In this document: positions 18,520 to 28,097 of the stretch, in pieces
How the letters are laid out: each line of letters begins with the position of its first letter
How positions within the stretch are numbered: position 1 is the first letter of the stretch
Assembly (NCBI GenBank): GCA_001464735.1
Contig: LNDU01000050.1
Span: 1-62,217 of the forward strand
Origin: Nitrospira sp. Ga0074138
Lineage (GTDB): Bacteria; Nitrospirota; Nitrospiria; Nitrospirales; Nitrospiraceae
DNA length: 62,217 nucleotides
Direction of reading: 5' to 3'
Notes under the pieces: model-generated
Told to the model about the DNA's origin: nothing
What the model saw: only the letters and a program-made list of their open reading frames with translations
Databases searched by the model: none
Translations under genes and position numbers: made by a program

Positions 18520-19394
18520 GCGTTCAGCTCCTCTTCTGCTTCATCGGACAGTCCTTCCCGGTCTCCGTCTGAAGCAACCTCTCTTCCAGCTATCGAACGG
18601 AGCAGCCCTGGCTCGACCTTTCGGGCTACAGTGATGAACCCAGAATGGGCGACCATACGATGGTCAGGCCGCACACTCCTGCCCTGCACAGCCCAAGTTC
18701 GTAACAACGTTTCAAACGTTTCGATCATCCCGAATACAGTTGCCCGTTCAAGCGCCTCAACCGTTTGTACGACTTGGGGTACGGTGGGGACAAAACTCAG
18801 ATAGATCCCGCCGGATCGCAGTGCGGTGGCTGCATGGGGGACCACCTGCCAGGGCTCAGGTAAATCGAGCACGACACGGTCGAAGGGAATTCCATCGTCA
18901 AGCAGATCAATACCTTCATAGGTATTCTTCCGCAATGCCGACAGATTCGGCACGGGACCCATATAGCGATCAATATTCAGGAGTGCGGTGCGGGCAAAAT
19001 CCTCCCGCATCTCATAGGTCACTACCAACCCTCGTGGCCCTACCGCTCGCAAAAGTGCCATGGTCAGCGCGCCCGAACCGGTTCCGGACTCGAACACCCG
19101 CGCACCCGGATAGACATCCGCCCACATGGGAATAAGCGCGAGGTCTTTCGGATAGAGCACTTGGGCGCCCCGCGGCATTTTCAGCACGTAGTCTCCGAAG
19201 GTCGGCCGGACCGCCAACATCTTTTTCCCGCCCGACAGAACGACGATGGTCCCATCCGGCCGCCCGATAATCGCATCGTGAGCAATCTTCTGACCGCTGA
19301 ATTGATAGGTGTCGCCCGCCTTCAACGTGAGGGCATACTGGCGCCTTTTGTGATCGACCAGGTGGATGCGCTCGCCGCTTGATAATTGAGACAT
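18516..19394 (-). CDS. trmI: tRNA (adenine-N1)-methyltransferase, TrmI family
   Basis: 292 aa. AdoMet-dependent m1A58 methylation of tRNA T-loops. An N-terminal beta-barrel (about 1-75) is followed by a Rossmann methyltransferase with FESGTGSGALTMALL (motif I), VVTYEMREDFA and DRVVLDLPEPWQV (catalytic region). ATG 19394 (MSQLSSG) is favoured by family length. Another ATG lies three codons upstream and neither has a strong ribosome-binding site. It is the first gene of the unit ending in aroK. Confidence 0.92.
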   Translation of the reverse strand: MSQLSSGERIHLVDHKRRQYALTLKAGDTYQFSGQKIAHDAIIGRPDGTIVVLSGGKKMLAVRPTFGDYVLKMPRGAQVLYPKDLALIPMWADVYPGARVFESGTGSGALTMALLRAVGPRGLVVTYEMREDFARTALLNIDRYMGPVPNLSALRKNTYEGIDLLDDGIPFDRVVLDLPEPWQVVPHAATALRSGGIYLSFVPTVPQVVQTVEALERATVFGMIETFETLLRTWAVQGRSVRPDHRMVAHSGFITVARKVEPGLLRSIAGREVASDGDREGLSDEAEEELNA

Positions 19395-19532
19395 GCCGCG
19401 CATTCTAGGGGGTTCGTTCCGGAGTTTGCAACCAACGGCCATTTCGTGACAGCATAAGAAAGTAGAATTCCTCGATCTACTCGTTGTTCACGCCTTCGGC
19501 GCTTTTAGTGCCTTGCGCGCATGGAGTTCACA

Positions 19533-20861
19533 ATGCGTGGCACCGTGCCTCCGTACAGAGCTCTACGCAGACACACCCTCGCAGGGGCGATGGGAGGGGC
19601 AGTCATCTCCCTGTGCCTGATCCTCATGGGCAGTACGACCTATGCCGGTGAAATCGTCGTTGCCAGTTATGATGGAGTGATCAACCCGGTCGCTGCGGAG
19701 TACCTGCACGACGCTCTCGCCTTGGCCCACTCGTCGGGTGCCCAAGCTCTAATCTTCAAACTCGATACGCCCGGAGGATTGGATACCTCTATGCGCCTGA
19801 TGATCAAAGAGATGACCAGTTCACCCCTCCCTGTGATCGTGTTCGTCGCACCTTCTGGAGGCCGGGCTGCCTCAGCAGGAGTCTTCATTACGATGGCAGC
19901 CCATGTCGCCGCCATGGCACCCGGAACCAACATTGGAGCCGCACACCCAGTCGCGATGGGCGGTGGTGAAATGGACAACACGATGAAGGAGAAAGTGGAA
20001 AACGACGCGGCGGCTTACATCAAGAGCATCACGGAGCAGCGTGGACGGAACGTATCATGGGCCGAAGATGCGGTTCGAAAAAGCATTTCCGCCACGGAGC
20101 AAGAAGCTTTGAAACTCAAGATCATCGATATGGTGGCTGAGAACATTCCTGCGCTCGTGAAGCAGCTGAACGGGAGAAAGATCGTCCTTTCTACGGGGTC
20201 AATCACGTTCTCAAGCCAGGCCGTCACGCTTCGTGAATTTCCGATGGGAACGCGTCTGGAATTGCTCAAGGCGTTGAGCGACCCCAACATCGCCTATCTC
20301 CTGATGTCCATTGGAACCATTGGAATAATGGCCGAACTGTACAGCCCTGGGGCTATCCTCCCCGGGATCATCGGTGCCATCAGTTTGATCCTGGCTTTCT
20401 ATTCGCTCCAATCGCTCCCCGTGAACTATGCAGGTGCCCTCCTTGTGATACTCGGTATCGTGTTTCTCTTGCTTGAGATTTCAGTGACCAGCTATGGATT
20501 GCTCGCACTCGGTGGATTAGCTGCCATGACCTTAGGTGGCCTTTTCCTCATCAAGAGCGACGCACCGTTCATGCAGATATCCTTGTCATTCCTGTTGCCG
20601 ACTGTCATCACAGTCGGCGCCCTGGTCGGAACCGTCATCTGGATGGCCGCCAAGAGTGGGCGCCGAGGACCAGTGACAGGAGTTGAAGGCATGATCGGAT
20701 CGATTGGGATCGCGAAGACAGATCTCAACCCACGTGGCCAAATCGCCCTACATGGGGAGATCTGGGAGGCAATCAGCCAGACTCCGATTCTGCAGGGGGA
20801 GGCCGCGGAAGTGACGTCGGTTGAAGGGCTGACGGTGAACGTAGGCCCGGTCCACAAATAG
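19533..20861 (+). CDS. NfeD-family membrane serine protease (ClpP class)
   Basis: 442 aa. A signal peptide or first helix is followed by a ClpP-like Ser/Lys protease domain ([27 protein letters not shown] with the nucleophilic Ser; the catalytic Lys region in [12 protein letters not shown]), four to five membrane helices (~240-370) and a C-terminal OB-like NfeD domain ([19 protein letters not shown]). Long NfeD proteins cleave the hydrophobic C-terminus of their partner stomatin, which is encoded 25 nt downstream. ATG 19533 is preferred over 19521 because GGAG lies 6 nt before it. Confidence 0.9.
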   Translation: MRGTVPPYRALRRHTLAGAMGGAVISLCLILMGSTTYAGEIVVASYDGVINPVAAEYLHDALALAHSSGAQALIFKLDTPGGLDTSMRLMIKEMTSSPLPVIVFVAPSGGRAASAGVFITMAAHVAAMAPGTNIGAAHPVAMGGGEMDNTMKEKVENDAAAYIKSITEQRGRNVSWAEDAVRKSISATEQEALKLKIIDMVAENIPALVKQLNGRKIVLSTGSITFSSQAVTLREFPMGTRLELLKALSDPNIAYLLMSIGTIGIMAELYSPGAILPGIIGAISLILAFYSLQSLPVNYAGALLVILGIVFLLLEISVTSYGLLALGGLAAMTLGGLFLIKSDAPFMQISLSFLLPTVITVGALVGTVIWMAAKSGRRGPVTGVEGMIGSIGIAKTDLNPRGQIALHGEIWEAISQTPILQGEAAEVTSVEGLTVNVGPVHK

Positions 20862-20886
20862 AACGCCTGAAGACGAAGGAGCCGTT

Positions 20887-21633
20887 ATGTCATTGCTCAT
20901 CCCGTTGGTCCTATTGGGGTTTGTTCTCTATGCCAGCTTCAAGCGTGTCATGGAATACGAACGGCTCGTGGTCTTTGTGCTCGGTAAGTTCCAGACGGTG
21001 AAGGGGCCCGGTATCAGGTTGGTGGTGCCTGCCCTCCAGCAGATGGTCCGCGTCAACTTGCAGACCGTCACCATGGAAGTCCCCTCGCAAGATGTCATCA
21101 CGCGGGACAACATTTCCGTGAAAGTGAACGCCGTCATTTTTCTCAGGGTGGTCGATCCCCAGCGTGCCGTGGTCGCCGTTCAAGATTATCTCTATTCGAC
21201 TTCGCAAGTGGCTCAAACCACGCTACGAAGTGTGCTCGGTCAAAGCCAGTTCGACGACCTGCTGTCGAAGCGCGACGACATCAATGCCGAGCTGCAGCGA
21301 ATTATCGATCAACAGACCGAACCATGGGGAGTCAAGGTTGCTGCCGTCGAGGTAAAGAATGTGGATATCCCTCAAGACATGCAACGTGCGATTGCCCGGC
21401 AAGCGGAAGCCGAGCGGGAACGTCGAGCCAAAATTATCCATGCGGAAGGGGAATTTCAAGCTGCACAGAAACTGGCGGAAGCGGCCGACGTCATCAGCCG
21501 TAATCCTGCCGCGCTGCAGCTGCGATATCTCCAGACACTCGTCGAGATCGCAGCTGAGAAGAACTCGACGACGATCTTCCCGATTCCGATCGATACCCTT
21601 GCCCCGTTCATAAAGGGATTACTACCGAAATAG
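20887..21633 (+). CDS. Slipin (stomatin/prohibitin-like SPFH protein)
   Basis: 248 aa. An N-terminal membrane segment ([16 protein letters not shown]) is followed by an SPFH domain ([46 protein letters not shown], read in parts) and a C-terminal coiled region ending in [14 protein letters not shown]. Slipins make membrane microdomain scaffolds. The adjacent NfeD protease is its usual partner and the two are almost certainly one operon. GGAG precedes the start at good spacing. Confidence 0.93.
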   Translation: MSLLIPLVLLGFVLYASFKRVMEYERLVVFVLGKFQTVKGPGIRLVVPALQQMVRVNLQTVTMEVPSQDVITRDNISVKVNAVIFLRVVDPQRAVVAVQDYLYSTSQVAQTTLRSVLGQSQFDDLLSKRDDINAELQRIIDQQTEPWGVKVAAVEVKNVDIPQDMQRAIARQAEAERERRAKIIHAEGEFQAAQKLAEAADVISRNPAALQLRYLQTLVEIAAEKNSTTIFPIPIDTLAPFIKGLLPK

Positions 21634-21893
21634 TGTGGCATTTCAGTCTGATCGTTGGTGCCAATTCTACATAGATGCCGCATAAGTGCGACAGTTCGTT
21701 ATTCGTTCTCTCATTAGCCAACACTAATCTTTCAGATTTTTCGAGCTGATTACACCGACCGGTTCTCATCTTCAATCCAGCATCCCTTTTGCTTTGTGGA
21801 AGGAATACACCGGGGAGAATTCGGTGAATCTTCTTGGCCCAATAGGACTCTAACCATGGTGAGTGATATTCAACCAGAGCAAGGGGTGACACG

Positions 21894-23144
21894 ATGAAAG
21901 AAGACCTTCGATCCTCTGAGGGACTGGATATACGGACAAGGTTCGCCCCCGATGCCGATGACGCTAATGCAAGTGGCATATTGGGGATGATCGGTCGCGT
22001 TGAGACTGAGGCATCCGGAGCGGATGAAAGACCTCAACCGGTCATGCGTACAAGCCCGGGGGCAAGCCCATTCCTTTTGGAATCATTGTACTTCCGGTCC
22101 TTCGGCAAACGGGGACTCTTGACGCGAGAAGAAGAGGTCACGATTGCTAAACGTGTGGACCATGGGACACGACGCATTCGGACCGCTCTGAAGCAAGCGG
22201 TGAAGGTGCTTCTCAAGTTCAAGCGCACATCTGTCCATACAGAAACCGTGAAAGTACTCCAAGTCGTGAGACGCTTGAGCGGGCTTTCAGCCACCGCACT
22301 AGACAATGCGGAGACGGCTTTGAGCACTGCCCTGAATCCGTCGGACACGGATCTCAGACCTGCCGCAACGACGGCAAAGCAACTGACGGCATCGCTCGAT
22401 GAAATCCGATCAGCCAGGATTATCCTGGAACAAGGTAAGGATGAGCTCGTACGGCACAACTTGCGCTTAGTCGTCGATGTCGCCAAGCATTACACAGGAC
22501 GGGGACTGAGTTTGCTGGATCTCGTGCAAGAGGGCAACATCGGCCTTATGAAGGCGGCCGAACGATATCAGCATCGGAAAGGATTCAAATTCAGCACCTA
22601 CGCGACGTGGTGGATCCGACAAGGCATCACCCGCGCAATTGCCGATCAATCGAGAACAATTCGGATTCCGGTGCACCAGACCGAAGCGTCGCATCGAGTC
22701 CTCCGCGTCATGCGGAGACTTGGGCAGCAATTCGGACGGCCCGCTCGGTTAGAAGAGATCGCTCACGTGCTGCGCATGAGACCGGAACGACTCCGCGAGA
22801 CCATGCTGGCGTTTCAGGAACCAATAGCCTTAGAGGCTCCAATTGGTGACGGAGAGACACTGTTTGGCGACATGATTCCTGACCACCAGGCCGTTCCACC
22901 CGATGCGCATGTCCACCGGGGCGAGTTGACCAATCAACTCGAGCGAATTCTAAGTACCTTGACGCCCCGTGAGCAAACCGTCATCAGACTGCGGTTCGGG
23001 ATCGGCTACGATGAAGCCAGCACCCTGGAGCAAGTTGGTCAAAGTTTGTCCGTGACACGTGAGCGTATCCGACAAATCGAAGCCAAAGCGCTCAAGAAAC
23101 TGAAGACCCCGGAGATCAAGGAACTCTTCGTCGCCCTCAAGTAG
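21894..23144 (+). CDS. Sigma-70 family RNA polymerase sigma factor (RpoD/RpoS-like)
   Basis: 416 aa. Region 1.2 ([19 protein letters not shown]), a ~90-residue non-conserved insert, region 2 ([51 protein letters not shown]), region 3 and region 4 ([32 protein letters not shown]). It lacks the long RpoD region 1.1, so it is a group 2 (RpoS-type) factor rather than the main sigma. A 260-bp leader separates it from the slipin gene, suggesting its own promoter. The regulon is unknown. Confidence 0.9.
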   Translation: MKEDLRSSEGLDIRTRFAPDADDANASGILGMIGRVETEASGADERPQPVMRTSPGASPFLLESLYFRSFGKRGLLTREEEVTIAKRVDHGTRRIRTALKQAVKVLLKFKRTSVHTETVKVLQVVRRLSGLSATALDNAETALSTALNPSDTDLRPAATTAKQLTASLDEIRSARIILEQGKDELVRHNLRLVVDVAKHYTGRGLSLLDLVQEGNIGLMKAAERYQHRKGFKFSTYATWWIRQGITRAIADQSRTIRIPVHQTEASHRVLRVMRRLGQQFGRPARLEEIAHVLRMRPERLRETMLAFQEPIALEAPIGDGETLFGDMIPDHQAVPPDAHVHRGELTNQLERILSTLTPREQTVIRLRFGIGYDEASTLEQVGQSLSVTRERIRQIEAKALKKLKTPEIKELFVALK

Positions 23145-23162
23145 GACCCTCTGGTTCTCCTC

Positions 23163-23194
23163 GTGCCGGTGGCCAAGAATCTGGCCGCCGGCAC
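23163..23194 (+). terminator. GC-rich hairpin after sigma factor gene
   Basis: GTGCCGGTGGCC / GGCCGCCGGCAC form a 12-bp stem with one wobble pair and an 8-nt loop, starting 19 nt after the stop. It is followed only by a short ACTTTCC run, so termination is likely but not classical. Confidence 0.6.
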
Positions 23195-23348
23195 GCAACT
23201 TTCCACTGCATGGGCCATTATGCGACAATGTGCATCCCATGCAGACATGTCTTCTCCCTAGTACAGCTCCCCCCTTTAATAACAGACGCTGGGATACGCA
23301 ATCGTTTCTCCCCGAGCGCTCAACTCACCTCTTCCACCGAGTACCCCA

Positions 23349-24089
23349 GTGAACCGTCCCGATGACATCACCGCTCCAGCTCCGGCTGTTCTCTATCCGC
23401 ACGCAGAGGCCGTTCGAGTCTTTTCAGACCCAATTCCCTATCTTCATGCATGGGAGCTTCAGTCTCGCTTACACGAGGAGCGGGTCCGTAATCAGGTACC
23501 GGACACCGTCCTGATCCTTGAACACCGACCTGTTTATACCTTGGGGCGACGCACCACCGTCTCGCACTGGGGCGGCAATGCCTCGCGCTTATGTGAAAAC
23601 GGAGCGGAACTGCATTATGTCAATCGCGGGGGATCGGTAACCTTTCACGGCCCTGGACAGATTGTGGTCTACCCTGTGATCAAGGTTGATCGACATGCCA
23701 CGGGTCCTAGGCAATTGGTCTGGTTACTCGAAGAAATCCTCATTCAATTGCTGAGCCGCTGGAATATCACCGGCCATCGTATCCCTGGTAAACCCGGCAT
23801 TTGGGTCATGACTCCGACCCCTGAAAAAATTGCTTTCGTCGGCATCCGTATTGAGCGCGGTGTAGCTCTCCATGGGTGTGCGCTCAACGTGGATCTGGAC
23901 GTGACACCGTTCCGTCGAATCCATCCCTGTGGGTTCTCGGACTGTCGAATAACATCCATGGCGGCAGTGTGCCAAAAGGCGATCTCACTCGATCCCGTCA
24001 AACAGGAGCTTGCGCAGCTCTGTCGCAGGATGTTCGATCTCGATCGGCCTACTGTACTCGACACGGATAGACAAGCATCCATCCTATAA
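23349..24089 (+). CDS. lipB: Lipoyl(octanoyl) transferase
   Basis: 246 aa. Transfers octanoate from acyl carrier protein to lipoyl domains. Visible motifs are LEHRPVYTLGRR, RGGSVTFHGPGQIVVYP, the catalytic lysine in EKIAFVGI and the catalytic cysteine in HPCGFSDCRITSM. The start is GTG 23349, and family length agrees. The gene ends 15 nt before gdh, so they are co-transcribed. A lipA gene is not in the window. Confidence 0.94.
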   Translation: MNRPDDITAPAPAVLYPHAEAVRVFSDPIPYLHAWELQSRLHEERVRNQVPDTVLILEHRPVYTLGRRTTVSHWGGNASRLCENGAELHYVNRGGSVTFHGPGQIVVYPVIKVDRHATGPRQLVWLLEEILIQLLSRWNITGHRIPGKPGIWVMTPTPEKIAFVGIRIERGVALHGCALNVDLDVTPFRRIHPCGFSDCRITSMAAVCQKAISLDPVKQELAQLCRRMFDLDRPTVLDTDRQASIL

Positions 24090-24104
24090 CTAGGAGGGAC
24101 CACG

Positions 24105-25355
24105 ATGCAGGAACTCGACACCCCGACGTTTCGCTTGGCGGTAGCTCAGTTCGATCAAGCGGCCGAGGCCATGGGACTTGACCCAAACCTCCGTGAACGA
24201 CTGAAACTGCCCCAACGCTCCCTCGTAGTCAGCCTGCCAGTCCGGATGGACGACGGACGGGTCGAGGTCTTTACCGGTTATCGCGTTCAACATGATTCCT
24301 CTCGCGGCCCCTCCAAAGGTGGCGTCCGTTACCATCCCGACGTGAACCTCGGTGAAGTGGCCGCTCTTGCAATGTGGATGACATGGAAATGTGCTCTGGC
24401 CGGATTACCGTACGGCGGCGCAAAAGGCGGAGTCGCAGTCGCGCCAAGACAACTGTCACCTGCTGAGTTACAGCGGCTGACACGGCGATACGCCGCGGAG
24501 ATTTTCCCACTGATTGGCCCGGACAAGGATGTCCCAGCCCCAGATGTCGGGACCGATGCTCAGATCATGGCATGGATGATGGACACGTACAGCCAGCAAG
24601 TTGGCTACGCCGTTCCTGGCGTCGTGACCGGCAAACCGCTTTCGATCGGAGGGAGCCTGGGCCGTGAAGAGGCCACGGGACGCGGAGTCGTCTATGTGAC
24701 CCACGAGGTGCTGCGTCACCTCAAGTTGTCAATTGAAGGTGCCTCCGTGGCAATTCAAGGATTTGGAAATGTCGGGTCACACACGGCCCGCATCATGCAC
24801 GAGCATGGTGCACGGATCATTGCCGTCAGTGACGTCAACGGAGGTATCTACAACAGCAAGGGGTTGGATGTCACAGCTCTCCTTCGGCGCGGCTCTAGCC
24901 AGCCGCTGCATGAAACCAAACTTGGGGACGCGATCACGAATGAAGAGTTACTCCAATTAGACTGCACCGTACTCGTGCCGGCTGCCCTGTCCGAGCAGAT
25001 CACGGCTAAAAATGCGAATTCTTTGAGATGTCGAATCTTGTCTGAAGGGGCAAACGGTCCGACGACTCTGGAAGCCGACCGCATCCTCGCAGACAAAGGT
25101 ATTTTTGTGATCCCTGATATTCTCGCGAACTCCGGCGGCGTCATCGTCTCGTACTTCGAATGGGTGCAGGACCTTCAGCGCTTTTTCTGGAGTGCAACAG
25201 ACATTCAGAATCGACTGCAAGACATCATCACGTCCGCCTTTCAGCGCACTCTTCATTTTTCGAGCGAACGCCACGTGTCAATGCGCATGGCTGCGCTCAT
25301 GAGTGGCATTGACCAGGTCGCCCAAGCACATCTCCAGCGTGGGCTATACCCCTGA
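24105..25355 (+). CDS. gdhA: Glu/Leu/Phe/Val dehydrogenase (glutamate dehydrogenase)
   Basis: 416 aa. NAD(P)-linked oxidative deamination or reductive amination of glutamate. The substrate domain has GGVRYHPDV and PYGGAKGGVAV with the catalytic lysine, then DVPAPDVGT. The Rossmann domain has IQGFGNVGSHTA, and the C-terminal NSGGVIVSYFEWVQ is typical. AGGAGGG precedes the ATG. It follows lipB closely. Family membership is sure; coenzyme preference is not visible by eye. Confidence 0.93.
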   Translation: MQELDTPTFRLAVAQFDQAAEAMGLDPNLRERLKLPQRSLVVSLPVRMDDGRVEVFTGYRVQHDSSRGPSKGGVRYHPDVNLGEVAALAMWMTWKCALAGLPYGGAKGGVAVAPRQLSPAELQRLTRRYAAEIFPLIGPDKDVPAPDVGTDAQIMAWMMDTYSQQVGYAVPGVVTGKPLSIGGSLGREEATGRGVVYVTHEVLRHLKLSIEGASVAIQGFGNVGSHTARIMHEHGARIIAVSDVNGGIYNSKGLDVTALLRRGSSQPLHETKLGDAITNEELLQLDCTVLVPAALSEQITAKNANSLRCRILSEGANGPTTLEADRILADKGIFVIPDILANSGGVIVSYFEWVQDLQRFFWSATDIQNRLQDIITSAFQRTLHFSSERHVSMRMAALMSGIDQVAQAHLQRGLYP

Positions 25356-25468
25356 TCCTTGATGCTTCCATCAACGTTCCTTCATAATCTTTAGGCGAGA
25401 TACTTGCTCCTCGATAACCACGTACGCTAGGCTACCGGCTATCAGGCAGAGGGGAATAGGAGGACCTC

Positions 25469-25762
25469 ATGGATCGGAGCATGATTGCAACAGCGTGGGA
25501 ACAGCACTGCGCCATCGGTTGGCCTCAGTTTGCGAGTCCCCATCAAGGGCAATTGATGACGATCGACACGGTCATTAGTGGCTGTGTGGTCTTCTACCTG
25601 GATAGTTCAGACGGTCTCGACGACCAACGGGTTGCCATCGTGAAAGACTGCTTGGGAGATCTCGACGAACTGACGGAAACACTGGACACCGAACCCCAAA
25701 CTTATTTTTTCCGGCTTCGCGAACTCGGCGCGATGTTGCTGGGCGATGAGCCACGGTCATGA
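25469..25762 (+). CDS. Small hypothetical protein
   Basis: 97 aa, acidic and soluble, with no recognised domain. A short central stretch (TVISGCVVFYLDSSDGLDD) precedes a helical C-terminus (LDELTETLDTEPQTYFFRLREL). The start has AGGAGG at ideal spacing, which supports real coding. It stands alone, 113 nt after gdh. Confidence 0.65.
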   Translation: MDRSMIATAWEQHCAIGWPQFASPHQGQLMTIDTVISGCVVFYLDSSDGLDDQRVAIVKDCLGDLDELTETLDTEPQTYFFRLRELGAMLLGDEPRS

Positions 25763-25933
25763 GGCAAGAGTACTGCCTCCACCCGACGAGTCCCTATCCA
25801 GTGACAGCTCGTGTGTCCCGTTTCTTGCAGGTCCGACCGCTCTTGGCTACAATGCGCTATATGCTTTCCCGGATTCTACTGGTTCACCCATTCTGATCAA
25901 TCGCGAACCCATACAGAAGAAACGCCAAACACC

Positions 25934-26464
25934 ATGACGAAAGAGCTTGTCGTGCGAAGAGTCATCATCCTGCTGGCGAGCGTCCTCTTAGCGCTTGGCT
26001 CAGCTCATGCCGAGCCGTACGAGTTGAGTAAGAACGATGTCATGGAGCCAAAGGCCATTTCGAGCACTGAGATCTCGCTGTTCGGCGTCAAACTCGGCGA
26101 CTCGGAATCCAAAGCCGTTGAAACGCTTGTCACTGAAAAGATTTCCGGAGTCAAGGTTGAGCAGGAAGCGACGTTCATCTTCCTGCTCGATCAACGAAAG
26201 CCAACCGGTCCAATGGCCGGGGTGCGTATTCAGGACGGGAGAGTTGATCTTCTGTTCATCAATAATCGATTCACGTATAAGACCAGAGGCATCTTTCGTA
26301 ACGTGCTCAATAGTGAGAGCCCCGAAGAAATCAGGAAGTTGTTAGGCCAAGAGGAGTATGGTGACGAAAACGTCATGGGCGCCGTCATGGCCTACGATAA
26401 GCAGGGTTTCCAAGTGAACTACCTCGGGAAAGATATCAACATCGAGTTTGCCGCCCCTCGGTAA
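25934..26464 (+). CDS. Secreted hypothetical protein
   Basis: 176 aa. A clear signal peptide (VVRRVIILLASVLLALGSAHA) is followed by a soluble domain with FGVKLGDSESKAVETLV and MGAVMAYDKQGFQVNYLG, reminiscent of small periplasmic proteins that bind a repeated ligand, but no family is recognised. ATG 25934 is chosen because it places the signal peptide at the N-terminus; the frame is open upstream to 25811. It converges with the downstream carboxypeptidase gene. Confidence 0.75.
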   Translation: MTKELVVRRVIILLASVLLALGSAHAEPYELSKNDVMEPKAISSTEISLFGVKLGDSESKAVETLVTEKISGVKVEQEATFIFLLDQRKPTGPMAGVRIQDGRVDLLFINNRFTYKTRGIFRNVLNSESPEEIRKLLGQEEYGDENVMGAVMAYDKQGFQVNYLGKDINIEFAAPR

Positions 26465-26640
26465 TTCACCAAAAACGTGGAGTCAGGCCTAGGGAAATCC
26501 ATCTTGAATCTTCGATAAGAGTCCTCACCTGCAAGCTCTGAAACAGAGTCACCAGTATCGGCCGACAAGCTGAATGGTTACATACCGTTATCCCTGCTCA
26601 CTCAGTGAGTAAATATGCCAAGGATGAGAGCTGGATGCCG

Positions 26641-27573
26641 CTATTGAGGGGTATTTGTGAGACGAAACCCGTAATCTATGAGGCTTTTTGCGGTATTCCA
26701 CCGACGATTGGAGTTCAGGATTACGAGAAGCAGATCGCTACCATTTTGAGAAACTTTGGCAATTAGGCATCGGCCTGCTTTGGAAGTGAATCCGGTCTTC
26801 ACCCCTACTACACCTGGGATACGACCAAGTAAACGATTCGTGTTATGCAGGACGTAGGCGCGATATCCACTAACCGGTGTGATAATTTCACGTTCCTCTC
26901 TGACGAGGTCTCGGAACACCACGTTTCGCATCGCCACTTCACTGAGTGCCGCCAGATCTTCAGCTGTCGAGTAATGATCTGGGCCGTCGAACCCGCACCC
27001 GTTGCTGAAATGCGTGCCGGCGAGTCCAAGTGCCACGGCCTTGGCATTCATCAATTTCACAAACTGCTCTTCATCGCCGCCGACATGCTCGACAGCCGCC
27101 AGGCAGGCGTCATTGGCTGAGACCATCATCATCGCCTTGAGCAAATCCCCAAGGCGAAAGACTTCTCCAACCTTCAGTCGCAAGTGAGTCTTGGGGGCCC
27201 TCGCCGCATTCCGGCTCACGGTGGCCAGATCATCAAGGCGGCCTTTCTCAAGGATGATCAGCGTCGACATAATCTTGGTCAGACTGGCCGGCGACAGACG
27301 TTTCCCCACCTCATACTCGTACAGGATGCGGCCCGATCGCAATTCCTTTAGGAGAATACTGTGCGCCGGAATTCGCTTCCAGGGGAGGGGTTGTGGAACA
27401 TAGCTGACACGATGGGTGACCCGCGTCTTAGAATGATCCTCCATTCCCAAGGCAGGGTCTATTGAGAACGCGAGCAAGGAAAGAGAGACAGCCGAACCTA
27501 GCGCAAGGCGAGAAACGGCACCGCCCCAGCGTTGCCTGTGATACTCGGGCGGAATATGGTCGCACTGTGCCAC
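26641..27573 (-). CDS. D-alanyl-D-alanine carboxypeptidase (PBP5/DacF type)
   Basis: 310 aa, periplasmic serine peptidase that trims peptidoglycan pentapeptides. An N-terminal signal segment (LALGSAVSLSLLAFSIDPALG) is followed by the three active-site motifs: SLTK (SxxK), SAND (SxN) and VKTGFTSKAG (KTG). It lacks the C-terminal amphipathic anchor domain of E. coli PBP5, so it is the short form. The start is GTG 27573. It is the last gene of a minus-strand run that includes two small proteins upstream. Confidence 0.92.
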   Translation of the reverse strand: MAQCDHIPPEYHRQRWGGAVSRLALGSAVSLSLLAFSIDPALGMEDHSKTRVTHRVSYVPQPLPWKRIPAHSILLKELRSGRILYEYEVGKRLSPASLTKIMSTLIILEKGRLDDLATVSRNAARAPKTHLRLKVGEVFRLGDLLKAMMMVSANDACLAAVEHVGGDEEQFVKLMNAKAVALGLAGTHFSNGCGFDGPDHYSTAEDLAALSEVAMRNVVFRDLVREEREIITPVSGYRAYVLHNTNRLLGRIPGVVGVKTGFTSKAGRCLIAKVSQNGSDLLLVILNSNRRWNTAKSLIDYGFRLTNTPQ

Positions 27574-27588
27574 AAACGACCGCCTCTT

Positions 27589-27777
27589 TCAGAAGATAAA
27601 CGATTCACGCACTTTATCACCTTTCCGCCCACTATCAATCACTTTATGGAAAAATCGGAGAAGGTCGGCCAGATCAATCCAAAACCCGCAATTGAGACAG
27701 CGCGCGTAAATCCGACGATTGACCAGGGTATAGTGGCGCTCCACCAGCATAAACCCTTTGCACTTGAGGCACTGCAT
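27589..27777 (-). CDS. Small zinc-ribbon-like protein
   Basis: 62 aa starting MQCLKCKGFMLVERHY. Two CxxC pairs (CLKC at 3-6 and CLNC near 29-32) spaced by ~22 residues look like a zinc ribbon, followed by a basic helix. The frame is open to 27984, but the upstream part overlaps another gene and is not convincing. It lies 15 nt before the carboxypeptidase start. Function unknown. Confidence 0.6.
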   Translation of the reverse strand: MQCLKCKGFMLVERHYTLVNRRIYARCLNCGFWIDLADLLRFFHKVIDSGRKGDKVRESFIF

Positions 27778-27797
27778 ACATTTCCCATTCTCTCCGA

Positions 27798-28004
27798 TTA
27801 CCGAAGACGATTCATGATCAGCGCAACGCACCCGGCGAGCAAGCCGCCGCCCAGGAGGGTCGTGCCAAAGTACACCAAAACATTGGTGCCCCCAGCCGGT
27901 TGAGTCCCTTCCCACAAATCCCGAACTCCGCCCTGCACCATCAGGACGGAAAGGGTCAATAGGGCCCCAATCATGAACCACCATGCAAAGGATCGAAGCG
28001 CCAT
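27798..28004 (-). CDS. Small two-helix membrane protein
   Basis: 68 aa with two predicted membrane helices (WWFMIGALLTLSVLMV and FGTTLLGGGLLAGCVALIM) joined by a short loop. No family is recognised. ATG 28004 is preferred (AGG 7 nt upstream); 28073 is an alternative. It ends 20 nt before the zinc-ribbon gene, so both may be co-transcribed with the carboxypeptidase. Confidence 0.55.
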   Translation of the reverse strand: MALRSFAWWFMIGALLTLSVLMVQGGVRDLWEGTQPAGGTNVLVYFGTTLLGGGLLAGCVALIMNRLR

Positions 28005-28097
28005 CATAATGCCTGAAAATCGCGAGCAGTTTTCCTCACCGGCAACTCTAGCGAAGGCCCTCCTGGCTGTCAAGAATAGTCAGTGATTGCTCGCGTC